Assembly: GCA_002255985.1 (NCBI GenBank) | Contig: NKIR01000006.1 | Location: forward strand, 62,001 to 126,000 | Direction of reading: 5' to 3' | Length of the DNA stretch: 64,000 nt | Source: Sphingomonadaceae bacterium PASS1 | Lineage (GTDB): Bacteria; Pseudomonadota; Alphaproteobacteria; Sphingomonadales; Sphingomonadaceae | Part shown: positions 25,886 to 35,073 of the stretch, piece by piece | Numbering within the stretch: the first letter of the stretch is position 1 | Layout of the letters: every line of letters starts with the position of its first letter | Program-made: the position numbers and the translations under genes | The notes under the pieces: model-generated | Seen by the model: only the letters and a program-made list of their open reading frames with translations | The model's database searches: none | What the model was told of the DNA's origin: nothing

Positions 25886-26730
25886 TATTTCAATGTCTTT
25901 CGAAATTCGATGAGGTCGACCCGGCGCACTTCGCCGACGGTGCCGGGTGCAAGCTCACCCAATACGAATGGCCCATAACGCGTGCGGATAAGACGGCTGA
26001 CTTCGAGTCCAAGATGTTCAAGGACACGGCGCACTTCGCGATTCTTGCCCTCGGTCAGCGTCATTTCAACCCAACCATTGCGGCCCGTCCGACGCTCCAG
26101 ATTGGCGTCGATTTTGCCATATTTGACGCCTTCAATTTCAATGCCGTGGATCAGCTCTTCGAGCTGGTCCTGACTGACGTCGCCAAAGCAGCGCGCGCGG
26201 TATGTCCGCTCGACGCCAGTCGACGGCAATTCCATCTGGCGTTTGAATTCACCATCATTGGTGAGCAGCAACAAACCTTCAGTGTTCAAATCCAAACGGC
26301 CGATGGGCATGAGGCGCGGCAAGTCTTTGGGGAGAACGTCGTAAATCGTCTTGCGGCCACTAAAGTCGCGCTCGGCCGTCAGACAGCCCTCGGGCTTATG
26401 GAACATGTAAAGTTGTGTCGGCGCAGGTTGGCCGACTGCCTTGCCATCAACAGCCACGCCGCGCAGCGATTTCAGCAATGTTGCAGGGGTTTCAACCTTC
26501 TCATCATTCAACGTCACACGGCCATCGGCGATCATACGTTCGATTTCGCGACGCGACGCGACACCGGCGCGCGCGAGCAGCTTTGCGATACGTTCTTCGC
26601 CATCCTTACGCTCCAATGCACCTTTGCTCGGCGCGGCGTTCGGGTTGGGCTTACGGACGGGTTTGCTGTCCCAACGTAGGCGCGGTGGCTTGGCTGGACG
26701 GGCAGGGGCTTTTGAAGGAGGTTTTACCAT
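25885..26730 (-). CDS. rluB: 23S rRNA pseudouridine synthase (RsuA/RluB family)
   Basis: A 281-residue protein from ATG 26730 (after AAAGG). A basic Pro/Lys-rich N-terminus (1-45) precedes an S4 RNA-binding domain: ERIAKLLARAGVASRREIERMIADGRVTLNDEKV. The catalytic domain has MPIGRLDLNTEGLLLLTNDGE, with the catalytic Asp in RLD, and MTLTEGKNREVRRVLEHLGLEV, the RsuA/RluB/E/F signature. RluB acts on U2605 of 23S rRNA; RluE and RluF are close relatives, so the exact position is inferred. It sits divergent from ampG with about 90 bases between the starts. Confidence 0.88.
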   Translation of the reverse strand: MVKPPSKAPARPAKPPRLRWDSKPVRKPNPNAAPSKGALERKDGEERIAKLLARAGVASRREIERMIADGRVTLNDEKVETPATLLKSLRGVAVDGKAVGQPAPTQLYMFHKPEGCLTAERDFSGRKTIYDVLPKDLPRLMPIGRLDLNTEGLLLLTNDGEFKRQMELPSTGVERTYRARCFGDVSQDQLEELIHGIEIEGVKYGKIDANLERRTGRNGWVEMTLTEGKNREVRRVLEHLGLEVSRLIRTRYGPFVLGELAPGTVGEVRRVDLIEFRKTLK

Positions 26731-26821
26731 AAAGCGCCTTTGACGCATGTTGCTTCAAAAGTCACTGGCCATTCAGGAAAATGCCGTTAGTCATCTGCGC
26801 AACACGCTCAGAGGGGTCCGC

Positions 26822-28378
26822 ATGTCAGTTGATTTGCAACGTTTTATCATTTTTGCCGCCATTTTGATCGCATTGCCGGTCATCGCAATGCTGGTTCCGG
26901 CCTTCCGGCCCTATATGCGCAAAAACCCGGTAATTACGTTCCTGCTGGGCATTTCTAGCGGCTTTCCGTTGACGTTGCTGGTCGCGACAATGACATTCTG
27001 GCTGGCGAAGGTCGGGATAGACACCGCGACCATCGGTTTTGCCGTGGCATTGGGCATTCCTTACACGGTCAAATTCCTGTGGGCGCCATTGGTTGATAAG
27101 CTGCACTTGCCAGTGCTTACCAAGATATTCGGGCAACGCCGCAGCTGGTTGTTCTTCATTCAGGCGTTGCTGTTTGTGTCGATCTGGCAACTCGGCGCGA
27201 GCAATCCGCAGCCGGGCGATATGGGGCTTTTCGCTATTTGGGCGCTGATAACGGCGTTTCTTTCTGCGACACAGGACATCGTCATCGACGCCTATCGTAT
27301 CGAGATTTTGGAAGAAGAAGAATTCGCCCATGGCACCGCAACCAACCAGTTTGGCTATCGCACCGGCAATTTGATCGCTGGCGCAGGCACGATCTATTTT
27401 GCCTCACAGGAAGGGCTGGGGCTTGGCTGGGCCACCGCTTATGGTCTGACTGCCTTTTGCATCATCCCTGCTATCATCGGCGCGCTGTGGGCCGGGCCAG
27501 GCAAGTTTGTTGACCGCTTTGCCCATGTGGAGGGCATGAAGCCAAAACAGTGGCTGACAGAGGCTGTGGTGAACCCGTTCCGCGAGTTCCTGACTCGGCA
27601 CGGGGCGTTCCTCATTCTTGGCTTTGTGCTGGTCTACAAAGTTGGCGATGCCATGGGGCAGGCGATGCTGAGCCCGATGATCGTGGACCTTGGCTTTTCC
27701 GATCTGGATTATATCTCGGCGAACAAATTATGGGGCTTTGGGGCACTGATTGTTGGCTCCGCGCTTGGGGCGCCATTCATCCTGTGGCTTGGCATGGGCC
27801 GCGCGCTGCTGATTTCGGGTCTGTTGATGATGTTCTCCAACGTCATGTTCATGATCTTGGCGGCGACGGGTAACAGTTATTGGATGATGGTTGCGGCCAT
27901 CTGCACCGAAAATTTGACTAGCGGTATCGGCCTGACGGTATTTGCGACCTATTTGTCAGGACTGTCGAGCATCGCCTATACCGCGACGCAATTTGCGCTG
28001 CTGTCGTCCTTTGCGGGCGTTGGCCGTACGTTCATGGCGGGCCCGGCGGGGATCGTTGCTGAAAATGTCGGTTGGGTGGGCTTTTGGGGTTTCACCGTCG
28101 TGGCTGCGATCCCGGGCATGGTCTTGCTCTGGCTGCTGTGGAGCAAAGGCTATGTCGTTCAAAGCATTCATCAGGTTGAAGCGGTGGACGAGAAGGCTTT
28201 AAAGGAACCGGTCGGGCCGTTGCGTATCTTCGGCTTCTTGCTCGTGGTGGCGGGCCTTATCGGGCTATTGCTTTCGCAGCCGCTGGAATTCGCCAACAGC
28301 ATCACCGCGATTTTTGCGGCTTTATTGCTAGCTGGTGGGTTGCTCGCCTGGAAAGGGCAGCCAGTGCGAGCTGCCTGA
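26822..28378 (+). CDS. ampG: MFS permease, AmpG-like (muropeptide import)
   Basis: A 518-residue membrane protein starting MSVDLQRFIIFAAILIALPV; GAGGGG precedes ATG 26822. An in-frame ATG at 26747 is possible but overlaps the divergent gene's start region. The AmpG core is clear: VITFLLGISSGFPLTLLVATMTFWL, GIPYTVKFLWAPLVDKL, RRSWLFFIQ, and FLSATQDIVIDAYRIEILEEEE. AmpG imports GlcNAc-anhydroMurNAc peptides for wall recycling. It has an extra N-terminal helix and two C-terminal helices compared with the shortest AmpG forms, so a 14-helix topology is likely. Confidence 0.88.
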   Translation: MSVDLQRFIIFAAILIALPVIAMLVPAFRPYMRKNPVITFLLGISSGFPLTLLVATMTFWLAKVGIDTATIGFAVALGIPYTVKFLWAPLVDKLHLPVLTKIFGQRRSWLFFIQALLFVSIWQLGASNPQPGDMGLFAIWALITAFLSATQDIVIDAYRIEILEEEEFAHGTATNQFGYRTGNLIAGAGTIYFASQEGLGLGWATAYGLTAFCIIPAIIGALWAGPGKFVDRFAHVEGMKPKQWLTEAVVNPFREFLTRHGAFLILGFVLVYKVGDAMGQAMLSPMIVDLGFSDLDYISANKLWGFGALIVGSALGAPFILWLGMGRALLISGLLMMFSNVMFMILAATGNSYWMMVAAICTENLTSGIGLTVFATYLSGLSSIAYTATQFALLSSFAGVGRTFMAGPAGIVAENVGWVGFWGFTVVAAIPGMVLLWLLWSKGYVVQSIHQVEAVDEKALKEPVGPLRIFGFLLVVAGLIGLLLSQPLEFANSITAIFAALLLAGGLLAWKGQPVRAA

Positions 28379-28399
28379 TACAATACCGAAGGAATAATC

Positions 28400-28684
28400 A
28401 TGTCACGCCATTGCCCGAATTGCTCAGCAAAATTGGGCCTTCCAGTTTTTCTGATACCGCGCTCTCTTTTTGAATACCGTTGCGCGTCTTGCGGGATAGG
28501 TATGGAGTTTAACGGGATGCTTTGGTGGGGCTTAGAGCTCGCCTATCTCATAATAACTTTGGCAATATATCAGGCCGTCGAGGGTAATTGGGTAGAGTGT
28601 CTGGTTGCTCTCCCCTTTGCGGTTGCGATTATGGTGTTGCAGTACCGCTATGCGCGTTTGGAGGTAAATGGACCTCCTCGATAG
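28400..28684 (+). CDS. Small zinc-ribbon membrane protein, unknown function
   Basis: A 94-residue protein. A possible treble-clef/zinc ribbon at the N-terminus uses CPNC (Cys5, Cys8) and CASC (Cys28, Cys31), followed by two membrane helices (about 41-59 and 66-83). An AAGGAATAATC sequence before ATG 28400 is a convincing ribosome-binding site, and the gene starts 21 bases after ampG, so it is probably in the same unit. I do not recognise a named family. The small zinc-ribbon plus two-helix plan is seen in several uncharacterised proteobacterial proteins. It converges on folC with a 9-base gap. Confidence 0.75.
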   Translation: MSRHCPNCSAKLGLPVFLIPRSLFEYRCASCGIGMEFNGMLWWGLELAYLIITLAIYQAVEGNWVECLVALPFAVAIMVLQYRYARLEVNGPPR

Positions 28685-28692
28685 GGTAACGG

Positions 28693-30033
28693 TTAATCTG
28701 GTACTTGACCGTTCGCGCGCAACACTTCGCCAGCAAGATAGAGTGAGCCGCAGATTAACACATTCGATGGCTGGTCATGGGTTGCAATCTGCGCCATCGC
28801 GGCGTCCACATTGCCCACCGGGGCGGCCACTGCGATGCCAAGGTCATCTTTCGCTATCCGGCACAGATCTAAAGGGTCATGATGCTCATGGCCCGATATC
28901 GGCACCGCGAATAACGATTCGATTTTGTGTGCAAACGGCGCAAGGAAACCAAGCGCGTCCTTGTTCATCAACATGCCGATGATGACTTGAACGGATGGGC
29001 CGTCCTCTAGCGTTTTGGCAATCGCCGCCCCGGCGTCGGGATTGTGTCCGCCATCAAGCCAGGCAGTTGAACCCGTCGGCAGTCGGTCTGTCAGCGGTCC
29101 TGCAGACAATGTTTGCAGTCGTGCCGGCCAGCGTGTCCACTCCATCGCGGCGGCCAGCGCTGCCTCTGGAATATGGATGGCGTTTTGATGGCGCAGCATT
29201 GCAATGGCCAAAGCCGCATTGTCGGCCTGATGTGCGCCCGTCATGCGGGGAAGTGACACGTCGAGTTTTCCGGTGGCGTCGCGGTAATGCAAACGGCCAT
29301 CATATACCACTGTATCCCAACTTTCGCCGCGCGCGTGCAACTGTGCGTTATGCAAAGTGGCTTGCGTTGCAACGGTGTTGGCCATCGACACCGTATATTT
29401 TTGCGTGACGAGAGGTGATCCGGACTTTGCAATACCGGCTTTTTCAAAAGCAATGCGGTCGAGCGGCGGCATATCGGGAACACCGTCCTCCGCCGCCAAC
29501 AAGAAGCCCTCATGATCCAATCCCAATGAGGCTATCCCGCACGCCACCGGCTGGGTGAGGACATTGGTCGCATCCAACCGGCCACCCAGGCCGACTTCGA
29601 CGATGCAGGCATCGGCTGGCGTCCGCGCAAAGGCGCAAAAGGCAACTGCGGTGGTGACTTCAAAGAAGCTCGCTTCCAGCCCCTCGGCATGGTCCAAAAC
29701 CTCGGACAACAGCGCAGAGAGAGTTGCGTCATCAATCAACTTGCCCGCAATCCGGATGCGCTCATTGAAACGCACCAAATGCGGGCTCGAATAGACATGC
29801 GTCGTCATGCCCGCCGCCTCAATCGTTCCGCGCAAAAACGCGCAAGTCGAACCCTTGCCGTTGGTGCCAGAGACATGGAACACCGGCGGAAGATTATGGT
29901 GCGGATTACCGATGCGTTCAAGCAATGCCGCAATGCGCGTCAGCCCTAAGACATCCTTGCCGGGCGACAACATGGTCAGCCGGTCCAATTGCGCCTGAAC
30001 AGCAGGGTCGGAGGAAATGGCGTGGTCAGGCAT
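28693..30033 (-). CDS. folC: Bifunctional folylpolyglutamate/dihydrofolate synthase
   Basis: A 446-residue Mur-ligase-like enzyme that makes dihydrofolate and adds glutamate to folates. The P-loop is VFHVSGTNGKGSTCAFLRG (about 52-70); SSPHLVRFNERIRI and VEVGLGGRLDATNVL are FolC signatures; LGLDHEGFLL is the folate loop. ATG 30033 (MPDHAISSDP) is preferred; ATG 30063 would add ten residues. It is the last gene of the lapA-pyrF-trpFBA-accD-folC run, separated from accD by a palindromic repeat pair. accD-folC adjacency is a classic bacterial arrangement. Confidence 0.94.
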   Translation of the reverse strand: MPDHAISSDPAVQAQLDRLTMLSPGKDVLGLTRIAALLERIGNPHHNLPPVFHVSGTNGKGSTCAFLRGTIEAAGMTTHVYSSPHLVRFNERIRIAGKLIDDATLSALLSEVLDHAEGLEASFFEVTTAVAFCAFARTPADACIVEVGLGGRLDATNVLTQPVACGIASLGLDHEGFLLAAEDGVPDMPPLDRIAFEKAGIAKSGSPLVTQKYTVSMANTVATQATLHNAQLHARGESWDTVVYDGRLHYRDATGKLDVSLPRMTGAHQADNAALAIAMLRHQNAIHIPEAALAAAMEWTRWPARLQTLSAGPLTDRLPTGSTAWLDGGHNPDAGAAIAKTLEDGPSVQVIIGMLMNKDALGFLAPFAHKIESLFAVPISGHEHHDPLDLCRIAKDDLGIAVAAPVGNVDAAMAQIATHDQPSNVLICGSLYLAGEVLRANGQVPD

Positions 30034-30058
30034 GTTGGGTACTTTGCGAAGACACCAT

Positions 30059-30135
30059 GTCACCCTGAACTTGTTTCAGGGTCTTAATAATCTCAGCAGA
30101 GATAAAGTAAGATGCTGAAACAAGTTCAGCATGAC
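30059..30135. repeat. Dispersed palindromic repeat, paired units (accD-folC spacer)
   Basis: Unit a (30062-30082) reads ACCCTGAACTTGTTTCAGGGT, itself a near-palindrome; unit b (30111-30135) GATGCTGAAACAAGTTCAGC is the same sequence inverted. The two together can form a long hairpin. The same paired layout recurs at 31964 and 56901. Confidence 0.8.
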
Positions 30136-30162
30136 TGATGTTTTGCATTACCGTTATCGCTA

Positions 30163-31017
30163 TCACGCCGCCTTCTTCTCTGGCGCGAGGTACCCGACGA
30201 GCTGCGACAATACGCCGCGCAGGTCGTGGCGATGCGTGACCATGTCGATCATGCCATGTTCCAACAGATATTCGGCGCGCTGGAATCCTTCGGGCAGTTT
30301 TTCGCGAATTGTCTGCTCAATCACCCGCTGTCCGGCAAAGCCGATAAGCGCGCCGGGTTCCGCAATCTGGACATCGCCCAGCATTGCGTAAGACGCGGTT
30401 ACACCGCCGGTGGTGGGGTCTGTCAGTACAACGATGTAGGGCAGTCCCGCATCATGCAGCATCTGAATGGCGACAGTCGAACGCGGCATCTGCATCAGGC
30501 TCAATATGCCTTCCTGCATGCGTGCGCCGCCTGCGGCTGTGAAGATGATGTAGGGGCATTTTGCGCGGATCGCGGCCTTTACAGCGTCAATGAATGCCTC
30601 ACCAACCGCCATGCCCATGGAACCGCCCATGAAGGCGAAATCCTGCACACTGACAACAACAGCTTGGCCGTTGATTTCGCCACGTGCGCTCATCATCGCG
30701 TCTTGCTCACCTGTTGCGAGGCGGGCGGCTTTGATGCGGTCGATATATCTCTTTGTATCTTTGAACTTCAACGGGTCTTCGCCGACAACGGGCGGCTTAA
30801 GCACGTCATAGCTGTCGTCATCGAACAATGCGGCAAAGCGTTCAGCGGGGCCAATGCGGCCGTGATGGTCACATTTTGGACAGACAGACTGGTTTTCCTC
30901 AAATTCCTTGAGGAAGATCATCGCCTGACAACCCTTGCACTTGTGCCAGAGTGTTTCGGCCGTTTCGCGCTTGGCGATGAAGGGAATGGCATTGCGGACG
31001 CGGGTGACCCAGTTCAT
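30163..31017 (-). CDS. accD: Acetyl-CoA carboxylase carboxyltransferase subunit beta
   Basis: A 284-residue subunit from ATG 31017 ([10 protein letters not shown]). The N-terminal zinc finger has Cys27, Cys30 in LWHKCKGC and Cys46, Cys49 in VCPKC. The carboxyltransferase core includes [49 protein letters not shown] and [19 protein letters not shown]. With AccA it transfers carboxyl from biotin to acetyl-CoA for fatty acid synthesis. It lies after trpA, as usual in alphaproteobacteria. The 150-base gap to trpA is filled by a nested repeat. Confidence 0.96.
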   Translation of the reverse strand: MNWVTRVRNAIPFIAKRETAETLWHKCKGCQAMIFLKEFEENQSVCPKCDHHGRIGPAERFAALFDDDSYDVLKPPVVGEDPLKFKDTKRYIDRIKAARLATGEQDAMMSARGEINGQAVVVSVQDFAFMGGSMGMAVGEAFIDAVKAAIRAKCPYIIFTAAGGARMQEGILSLMQMPRSTVAIQMLHDAGLPYIVVLTDPTTGGVTASYAMLGDVQIAEPGALIGFAGQRVIEQTIREKLPEGFQRAEYLLEHGMIDMVTHRHDLRGVLSQLVGYLAPEKKAA

Positions 31018-31056
31018 GTTTTCTGTCCCTGTAAAATACGCAGTGTAAAATATACC

Positions 31057-31160
31057 GTAGTGCTGAGCCTGTCGAAGCACGCTTCCCAGGCTAAAGCTAA
31101 ACCCGAGAGGCGCCCTTCGACGGACGCAGTCGCTGGGCGACTGCTGCTCAGGGCTACGGT
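31057..31160. repeat. Dispersed repeat with nested hairpin (trpA-accD spacer)
   Basis: GTGCTGAGCCTGTCGAAGCAC (31058-31078) is a palindromic unit. The second half begins CGCCCTTCGAC and ends CTCAGGGCTACGG, which would make an inverted partner of the GAGCCTGTCGAAG type, but it is interrupted by GGACGCAGTCGCTGGGCGACTGCTG, which holds a perfect 8-base stem (GCAGTCGC/GCGACTGC). It looks like one repeat family disrupted by another short palindrome. Confidence 0.55.
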
Positions 31161-31167
31161 TTTGTAG

Positions 31168-31950
31168 TCAGCCACGCGCCGAAATGATAGCCGATTTCAA
31201 CGAAGCCACATAATCGCGGACCGGACCAGCGGCGTTGATGCCATGTTTGGCGACGAGTTCGACGATTGCGGAACCAACAACAACGCCATCGGCAACGCGC
31301 GCGATGTTGGCGGCTTGTTCGGGTGTGCGCACGCCAAAGCCAACCGCGATGGGCAGATCGGTGTGGGCCTTTAGCCGCGCCACCGCCTCATCAATGCTGG
31401 TCTGCGCTGCAACTTGCAGGCCGGTGATACCGGCGACCGAAACATAATATAGGAAGCCAGATGCGCCATTCAGGACGGCGGGCAAGCGGACGGTGTCTGT
31501 GGTGGGCGTTGCGAGACGAATGAGGTCAATGCCCGCGCTGCGCAATGCAGGGCCAAGCTCTGGGTCTTCCTCTGGCGGAATGTCGACGCAGATGACGCCA
31601 TCGACACCCGCTTTGTTGCATTCGGACGCGAACCAGTCGCCTCCACGGATCGTCATCGGGTTGGCATAACCCATCAGCACCAAAGGCGTGTCGGGATGGC
31701 GTTTGCGAAAGGATGAGGCGAGCGCGAAGATATCCGCTGTCGTGGTGCCAGCGTTCAGGCTGCGGATGTTTGCTTCTTGAATAACAGGGCCGTCGGCCAT
31801 TGGGTCCGTAAACGGCATGCCCAGTTCAATAACATCCGCGCCACCCACGACGAGCGCATCGAGATTGGCTGCGGTGTCGCCGTCACCCGCAGTGATGAAG
31901 GCGACGAGGGCGGGGTGGGGCTTGGAAAAGGCGGCGGAGAGGCGGGTCAT
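31168..31950 (-). CDS. trpA: Tryptophan synthase alpha subunit
   Basis: A 260-residue TIM-barrel subunit that cleaves indole-3-glycerol phosphate to indole for TrpB. Catalytic residues are in VIELGMPFTDPMADGP (Glu42 and Asp53). Other family blocks are VLMGYANPM, GVDGVICVDIPPEE, GFLYYVSVAGITG and PIAVGFGVRTPEQA. It is separated from trpB by about 100 bases that hold a pair of palindromic repeats, whereas trpB and trpA overlap or nearly touch in many bacteria; the two genes are still in one orientation and probably one transcript. Confidence 0.97.
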   Translation of the reverse strand: MTRLSAAFSKPHPALVAFITAGDGDTAANLDALVVGGADVIELGMPFTDPMADGPVIQEANIRSLNAGTTTADIFALASSFRKRHPDTPLVLMGYANPMTIRGGDWFASECNKAGVDGVICVDIPPEEDPELGPALRSAGIDLIRLATPTTDTVRLPAVLNGASGFLYYVSVAGITGLQVAAQTSIDEAVARLKAHTDLPIAVGFGVRTPEQAANIARVADGVVVGSAIVELVAKHGINAAGPVRDYVASLKSAIISARG

Positions 31951-31962
31951 GCAACCAACCCC

Positions 31963-32035
31963 TCGTCATCCTGAACTTGTTTCAGGATAACCTGCGACCG
32001 TTGTTTGTTATCCTGAAACAAGTTCAGGATGACGA
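31963..32035. repeat. Dispersed palindromic repeat, paired units (trpB-trpA spacer)
   Basis: CGTCATCCTGAACTTGTTTC-AGGATAAC (31964-31991) and GTTATCCTGAAACAAGTTCA-GGATGACG (32007-32034) are almost perfect inverted copies, 28 bases each and about 15 bases apart. They can pair as one long stem between trpB and trpA, and could act as an mRNA stabiliser or partial terminator. Confidence 0.85.
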
Positions 32036-32047
32036 AAGTCGCACCGT

Positions 32048-33289
32048 TCATATCGACGTCCCCAAAGCCTCAGCGACGGTGAAAATATCCTTGTCACCAC
32101 GCCCGCAGAGGTTGGCGAGAATGATCTGATCACGGTCCATTTTCTTGGCTTCGCGCTCCACCGCGGCAATCGCGTGGGCTGGCTCTAGCGCCGGAATGAT
32201 GCCTTCTGTTCGGCAGAGCAATTGGAATGCGGAAAGTGCCTCAGTGTCGGTCACGCTGTCGTAACGGACGCGGCCAATTTCCTTGAGCCAGCTATGCTCT
32301 GGGCCAATGCCGGGATAATCGAGGCCAGCCGAAATCGAATGCGCTTCGGCGATTTGGCCGTCGTCATCCTGAAGCAAATAGGTCTTGTTGCCGTGCAAGA
32401 TGCCGGGGCGGCCGCCCGCAAGGCTGGCAGCATGTTCTTTCTCAAGACCATGACCCGCCGCCTCAATACCAAGCATTTGAACGTCTTTGTCGTCCAAAAA
32501 CGGATGGAACAGGCCAATGGCGTTTGATCCGCCGCCAATGGCTGCGACCAACAAATCGGGCAGGCGGTTGATGCGGCTCAGCATTTGTGCGCGCGCTTCT
32601 TTGCCGATGACGCTCTGGAAATCGCGAACCAATTCGGGATAGGGATGTGGGCCAGCGGCCGTGCCAATAATGTAGAATGTGTCGTGGACATTGGCGACCC
32701 AGTCGCGAAGCCCTTCGTTCATTGCGTCTTTCAACGTGCCAGCACCGCTGGTGACGGGAATGACTTCCGCGCCCAACAAGCGCATGCGGAACACATTGGG
32801 CTGCTGCCGTTCAATGTCCTTTGCGCCCATATAGATGAAGCAGGGCAGGCCAAAACGTGCGCAGACAGTTGCCGTGGCAACGCCATGCTGTCCAGCGCCG
32901 GTTTCCGCGATGATCCGCGTCTTACCCATGCGGATGGCGAGCAGTATCTGGCCAATGCAATTGTTGATCTTGTGCGCGCCCGTGTGGTTCAGCTCGTCGC
33001 GCTTGAACCAGATTTGTGCGCCTTTGCCTGCTGGCGCATCTTTGCGGACGTCCTCGGTCAGGCGCTCGGCATAATAAAGCGGCGACGGACGGCCAACATA
33101 ATGCTCCAGCAAATCATCGAACTGGGCGGCAAATGCCGGGTCCTGTTTCGCGGCGCGATATTCGCGTTCCAGGTCGAGCACGAGCGGCATGAGCGTTTCG
33201 GCGACATAGCGCCCACCGAACTGGCCGAAATGGCCGCGATCGTCGGGTTGGTTGCGGAATGAGTTCGGTGTGGGTTTATCTGTGGTCAT
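32048..33289 (-). CDS. trpB: Tryptophan synthase beta subunit
   Basis: A 413-residue PLP enzyme from ATG 33289 ([14 protein letters not shown]), joining indole with serine. PLP lysine is Lys107 in [11 protein letters not shown]. Other signatures are [28 protein letters not shown], and the PLP-phosphate loop [10 protein letters not shown] with [17 protein letters not shown]. The start overlaps the trpF end by 14 bases. The open frame extends upstream through trpF in another frame and is not used. Confidence 0.97.
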   Translation of the reverse strand: MTTDKPTPNSFRNQPDDRGHFGQFGGRYVAETLMPLVLDLEREYRAAKQDPAFAAQFDDLLEHYVGRPSPLYYAERLTEDVRKDAPAGKGAQIWFKRDELNHTGAHKINNCIGQILLAIRMGKTRIIAETGAGQHGVATATVCARFGLPCFIYMGAKDIERQQPNVFRMRLLGAEVIPVTSGAGTLKDAMNEGLRDWVANVHDTFYIIGTAAGPHPYPELVRDFQSVIGKEARAQMLSRINRLPDLLVAAIGGGSNAIGLFHPFLDDKDVQMLGIEAAGHGLEKEHAASLAGGRPGILHGNKTYLLQDDDGQIAEAHSISAGLDYPGIGPEHSWLKEIGRVRYDSVTDTEALSAFQLLCRTEGIIPALEPAHAIAAVEREAKKMDRDQIILANLCGRGDKDIFTVAEALGTSI

Positions 33290-33917
33290 GGTTGCGGACC
33301 GCTTGGCAGAAGGCCGCAATCTTGTCCATATCCTTGATGCCCGGCGCGGATTCAACGCCAGACGAGGTATCGACCAATATCGCGTGTGTTTGCCGTAGGG
33401 CTTCGCCGACATTGTCAGGGTTCAGGCCACCGGCAAGCCCCCAAGGCAGCTTGTGCTTATGCTGGTTGAGCAACGACCAATCAAACCGCGTGCCCGTGCC
33501 GCCGGGCAATGTTTGAGCCGGCGCATCAAACAGGATGAGGTCCGCCGTGCCTTCATATTGGTCAGCATTTTTAAGCGTTGCTGCGTCTTTCACGCCAAAG
33601 GCTTTCCAGATTTCGATGTCGACCGCGCTTTTTAAAACGCGCAACCATTGGTGCGTTTCTGATCCATGAAATTGCACAATATCGGGTTTGACCACTTCGA
33701 TAGCCTTGGCAGTAAAGCCAGGCTCGGCATTTACGAGCAGCAATACGACCTTCAAACTGGCGGGTGCGCGCATCCGCAACGCGGCGGCTTGTTCTAGCGG
33801 AACGTAACGCGGGCTCGGCTCATAGAGATTAAGACCGATGTGTGTCGCGCCTGACTTAGCAGCCGCATCAACGGTATGTTCGTCTTTCAGGCCACAGATT
33901 TTGATTTGCGTTTGCAT
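33276..33917 (-). CDS. trpF: Phosphoribosylanthranilate isomerase
   Basis: A 213-residue TIM-barrel isomerase of tryptophan synthesis. The catalytic cysteine is Cys8 in [15 protein letters not shown], and the catalytic aspartate lies in DIVQFHGSE. The phosphate-binding end reads [14 protein letters not shown] and [15 protein letters not shown]. It is first of the trpFBA cluster and overlaps trpB by 14 bases, so their translation is coupled. pyrF lies 80 bases upstream with a half palindromic repeat between. trpE, trpD and trpC are not in the window. Confidence 0.96.
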   Translation of the reverse strand: MQTQIKICGLKDEHTVDAAAKSGATHIGLNLYEPSPRYVPLEQAAALRMRAPASLKVVLLLVNAEPGFTAKAIEVVKPDIVQFHGSETHQWLRVLKSAVDIEIWKAFGVKDAATLKNADQYEGTADLILFDAPAQTLPGGTGTRFDWSLLNQHKHKLPWGLAGGLNPDNVGEALRQTHAILVDTSSGVESAPGIKDMDKIAAFCQAVRNHDHR

Positions 33918-33945
33918 GCTGGCTAACTAGCGAACCCGAAGGCTT

Positions 33946-33966
33946 CCGTCATGCTGAACTTGCGCA
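33946..33966. repeat. Half copy of the dispersed palindrome (pyrF-trpF spacer)
   Basis: CCGTCATGCTGAACTTGCGC matches one arm of the paired repeats at 31964 and 30111 (GTCATGCTGAACTTG); the inverted partner is missing. Confidence 0.55.
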
Positions 33967-33997
33967 ACCTTACGTGATTTTATGCCAGTGCCTTGCG

Positions 33998-34672
33998 TTA
34001 CAACGTGCCCATGATGGCTCGTGCTGCATCTTCCGGGCTTTCGGCTTTGGTAATGGGCCGCCCGATAACCAATATGCTTGCGCCGTCGTCGCGTGCCTGA
34101 CGCGGGGTGACGGTGCGTTTTTGATCTGCGCTGGTGCCGCCGGCGGGACGAAGACCGGGAACAACGAAAAACCCGTCCTTCCAATTCTTTTTAACCGCTT
34201 TCACTTCATGGCCCGAACACACAATGCCGTCGAGCCCGGCTTCCTGCGCCAATGCCGCCAGTCGGGCGACCTGAAGATCCGCCGTATCGGACACGCCGAC
34301 ACGGTTAAGGTCATGGTCGTCGAGGCTGGTCAAAACGGTGACGGCGACAACTTTGGTATTTGCGCCGGCTGCCGCCTTGGCATCTTCCATCATTGCGCGG
34401 CCACCGGCGGCGTGGATGGTGACAATGGCTGGTTCCAACGTGTTAATCGCCTGCATCGCCTTGGCTACGGTATTGGGAATGTCGTGCAGTTTTAGATCAA
34501 GAAAGATCGGCAGGCCGAGCTTTTGCACTTCGTGCACGCCATGATGTCCGTTGGCACAGAAAAATTCGAGGCCAAGCTTAACCCCGCCAACCTGGTCCTT
34601 AATGCGCCGCGTCAGCTCCAGCGCGTCATCCAAATAAGGGGTGTCGATTGCAACGAAAATCGGGTTGGTCAT
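33998..34672 (-). CDS. pyrF: Orotidine 5'-phosphate decarboxylase
   Basis: A 224-residue enzyme giving UMP, the last step of de novo pyrimidine synthesis. The catalytic charged network is in FLDLKLHDIPNTV (Asp59, Lys61, Asp64); Asp10 in VAIDTPYLDD and Lys32 in GVKLGLEF complete it. The phosphate end is VVPGLRPAG. Its ATG overlaps the lapA stop by 4 bases. pyrF directly before trpF is a common alphaproteobacterial order. Confidence 0.96.
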   Translation of the reverse strand: MTNPIFVAIDTPYLDDALELTRRIKDQVGGVKLGLEFFCANGHHGVHEVQKLGLPIFLDLKLHDIPNTVAKAMQAINTLEPAIVTIHAAGGRAMMEDAKAAAGANTKVVAVTVLTSLDDHDLNRVGVSDTADLQVARLAALAQEAGLDGIVCSGHEVKAVKKNWKDGFFVVPGLRPAGGTSADQKRTVTPRQARDDGASILVIGRPITKAESPEDAARAIMGTL

Positions 34673-34968
34673 ATCGTATCCACAGCGACATAGGCAGGGG
34701 GAGGGGACGCCGGTGGCGGCAATGCCGAACCGCGTTGGTTCGCCTCAAGCGTCATGATGCGTCTTTTTAGGCGCCACACCTGCGTGAGATGCACGAAATA
34801 AAGCGGCAAAAAACCAATAAGAAACGCTGCGATGACCAAAGCCGGCAATTTAGTATCAAGGCGAAGGCCACCCCAAAGGCTGACCGACACTGGCACCCAG
34901 TTATTGGTCGCGAACACGATAAGACCGACGATGATCGTTACCCAAATGAGTATCTTCAAAAATCGCAT
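34669..34968 (-). CDS. lapA: LapA-domain (DUF1049) inner-membrane protein
   Basis: A 99-residue protein with two membrane helices (about 5-21 and 43-64) and NNWVPVSVSLWGGLRLDTKLPALVIAAFLIGFLP between and into the second, the LapA/DUF1049 signature. The cytoplasmic tail (about 66-99) is basic then Pro-rich. In enterobacteria LapA with LapB helps control lipopolysaccharide assembly; in alphaproteobacteria the role is not established and no lapB is adjacent. It overlaps pyrF by 4 bases (ATGA), the usual placement upstream of pyrF. Confidence 0.87.
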   Translation of the reverse strand: MRFLKILIWVTIIVGLIVFATNNWVPVSVSLWGGLRLDTKLPALVIAAFLIGFLPLYFVHLTQVWRLKRRIMTLEANQRGSALPPPASPPPAYVAVDTI

Positions 34969-35073
34969 CGATCCGCCGCTCCTTCTTGTCTTGCTACCTT
35001 ATGACAAGATTCTGCCTTTGGGTAGCGCTATCCAACAAACCTAGCCGCCGCGCATTTTGACGGCGGCCAAGGC

